Shown here in pieces: positions 14,393-14,915 of a stretch of DNA of 14,915 bases (position 1 is the stretch's first letter; the number at the start of each line of letters is the position of its first letter). Source of the DNA: CAYVDH01 sp964450355. GTDB taxonomy: Bacteria; Bacteroidota; Bacteroidia; NS11-12g; UBA955. The stretch lies in contig CAYVDH010000080.1 of NCBI GenBank assembly GCA_964450355.1, forward strand, positions 1 to 14,915. The letters are read 5' to 3'. The notes beneath the pieces are model-generated. The model saw only the letters and a program-made list of their open reading frames with translations, did no database searches and was not told the origin of the DNA. The translations under genes were made by a program, and so were the position numbers.

Positions 14393-14836
14393 TTAAAATA
14401 AATCTTTCAAATTAAAACCAAAAATTCCTTTAGTTCCAAATAAAACGATGCTCCATAAGATAACAGATGCACATTGGAAAAGTAAAATTTTCTTTTTATT
14501 ATTTTCGATGGCGGAGCTTAAAAAACAGCCAACAGGGATGCTAATTAACATAGGTGATAAAATTGAAATGCCTATTAAACCCGATCCATTTTTAAGTTTA
14601 ACAAAACTTCTTAATCGTTTGAAAGTGGGTTGAGCAAAATTTTTGCGTTTAAAAAAGTCTAAAATTTGTTTGGACAACAATGTAAATACAAAAACACCAA
14701 AACAACCGCCTCCCATGCAAACTATCATATCGAATGCCCAATGCGTTTGAGATACTGCTAACAGTGGTAAAACTGCAAAAAGAAATTTGACAGATGACAG
14801 AAGAAATAGTCCTAAATATTGTAAAAAGAATGCCAT
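14393..14836 (-). CDS. Small four-helix membrane protein, function unknown
   Basis: A 147-residue protein with four hydrophobic segments at about 4-28, 33-58, 85-110 and 117-140. A basic cytoplasmic-type loop (about 62-82) contains FKRKNFAQPTFKRLRSF. The third segment has GLIGISILSPMLISIPVGCFLSS, a G-P-P-G pattern reminiscent of re-entrant or small multidrug-export/DedA-like proteins; the resemblance is too loose for a family call. It is the first gene of the operon with rsmI and lnt, with one base before rsmI, so translation is probably coupled. The ATG at 14836 follows CTCCTTTT, which is not a ribosome-binding site, and lies close to a possible -7 box. Confidence 0.75.
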   Translation of the reverse strand: MAFFLQYLGLFLLSSVKFLFAVLPLLAVSQTHWAFDMIVCMGGGCFGVFVFTLLSKQILDFFKRKNFAQPTFKRLRSFVKLKNGSGLIGISILSPMLISIPVGCFLSSAIENNKKKILLFQCASVILWSIVLFGTKGIFGFNLKDLF

Positions 14837-14844
14837 AAAAGGAG

Positions 14845-14852
14845 CGAATGTA
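14845..14852 (-). promoter_or_regulatory. Possible -7 box for the membrane protein-rsmI-lnt operon
   Basis: Minus-strand TACATTCG fits TAnnTTTG with one mismatch. It lies 8 bases before the ATG at 14836, so the leader would be only a few bases. No clear -33 TTTG was found at 19-21 bases. Confidence 0.3.
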
Positions 14853-14915
14853 CAATTATTTTTTACTAAATTTGATTTACAATTGCCTTTGTCGATAAAA
14901 TAGCAAATTTATAAA

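Noticed and set aside
14449..14634. Plus-strand open frame opposite the small membrane protein
   Set aside because: It is antisense to a gene with coherent membrane helices and tight operon spacing, and has no supporting motif.

Overview
The window is AT-rich chromosomal DNA from a member of the Bacteroidota, probably a Flavobacteriia-like or related lineage. This is inferred from the protein families present: a Bacteroidota-style Rhs core ending in LLGDDP, a YkuD_2 L,D-transpeptidase paired with a YcbB-like lipoprotein enzyme, and short RsmI. Several starts are also preceded by TAnnTTTG-type -7 boxes, with little Shine-Dalgarno signal. No rRNA, tRNA, CRISPR array or insertion sequence was recognised.

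Layout. (1) Positions 1-1786, minus strand: a short Rhs-derived gene carrying only the end of the Rhs core plus an unrecognised C-terminal domain. Five bases downstream lies a lipoprotein gene, cut by the window edge, that is an immunity or partner candidate. (2) Positions 1787-2446: gene-free DNA with low-complexity repeats. (3) Positions 2447-5007, minus: two overlapping genes for L,D-transpeptidase-fold enzymes of different families. This operon is bracketed by two inverted copies (2006-2172 and 5060-5230) of the same composite 7-8 bp repeat. (4) Positions 5233-7545: umuC and umuD, both minus, separated by an oppositely oriented GNAT acetyltransferase gene. (5) Positions 7631-12139, plus: a five-gene operon of GDPD-like enzyme, two tandem nucleotidyltransferases, a GT2 glycosyltransferase and a GT-C-like membrane protein. 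(6) Positions 12132-14836, minus: a small membrane protein, rsmI and lnt, tightly packed.

How the genes work together. Much of the window serves the cell envelope: peptidoglycan cross-linking or tailoring (LDT pair), lipoprotein maturation (Lnt, which would act on the two lipoproteins seen here) and, by inference, synthesis of a surface glycoconjugate from activated precursors (five-gene operon). UmuD and UmuC form the error-prone polymerase V of the DNA-damage response. The best candidates for undescribed biology are the Rhs-tip/lipoprotein pair and the five-gene operon, whose GDPD lacks an expected metal-ligand glutamate and whose first nucleotidyltransferase has a diverged signature. Both assignments are hypotheses from family knowledge and gene order; no database search was possible.
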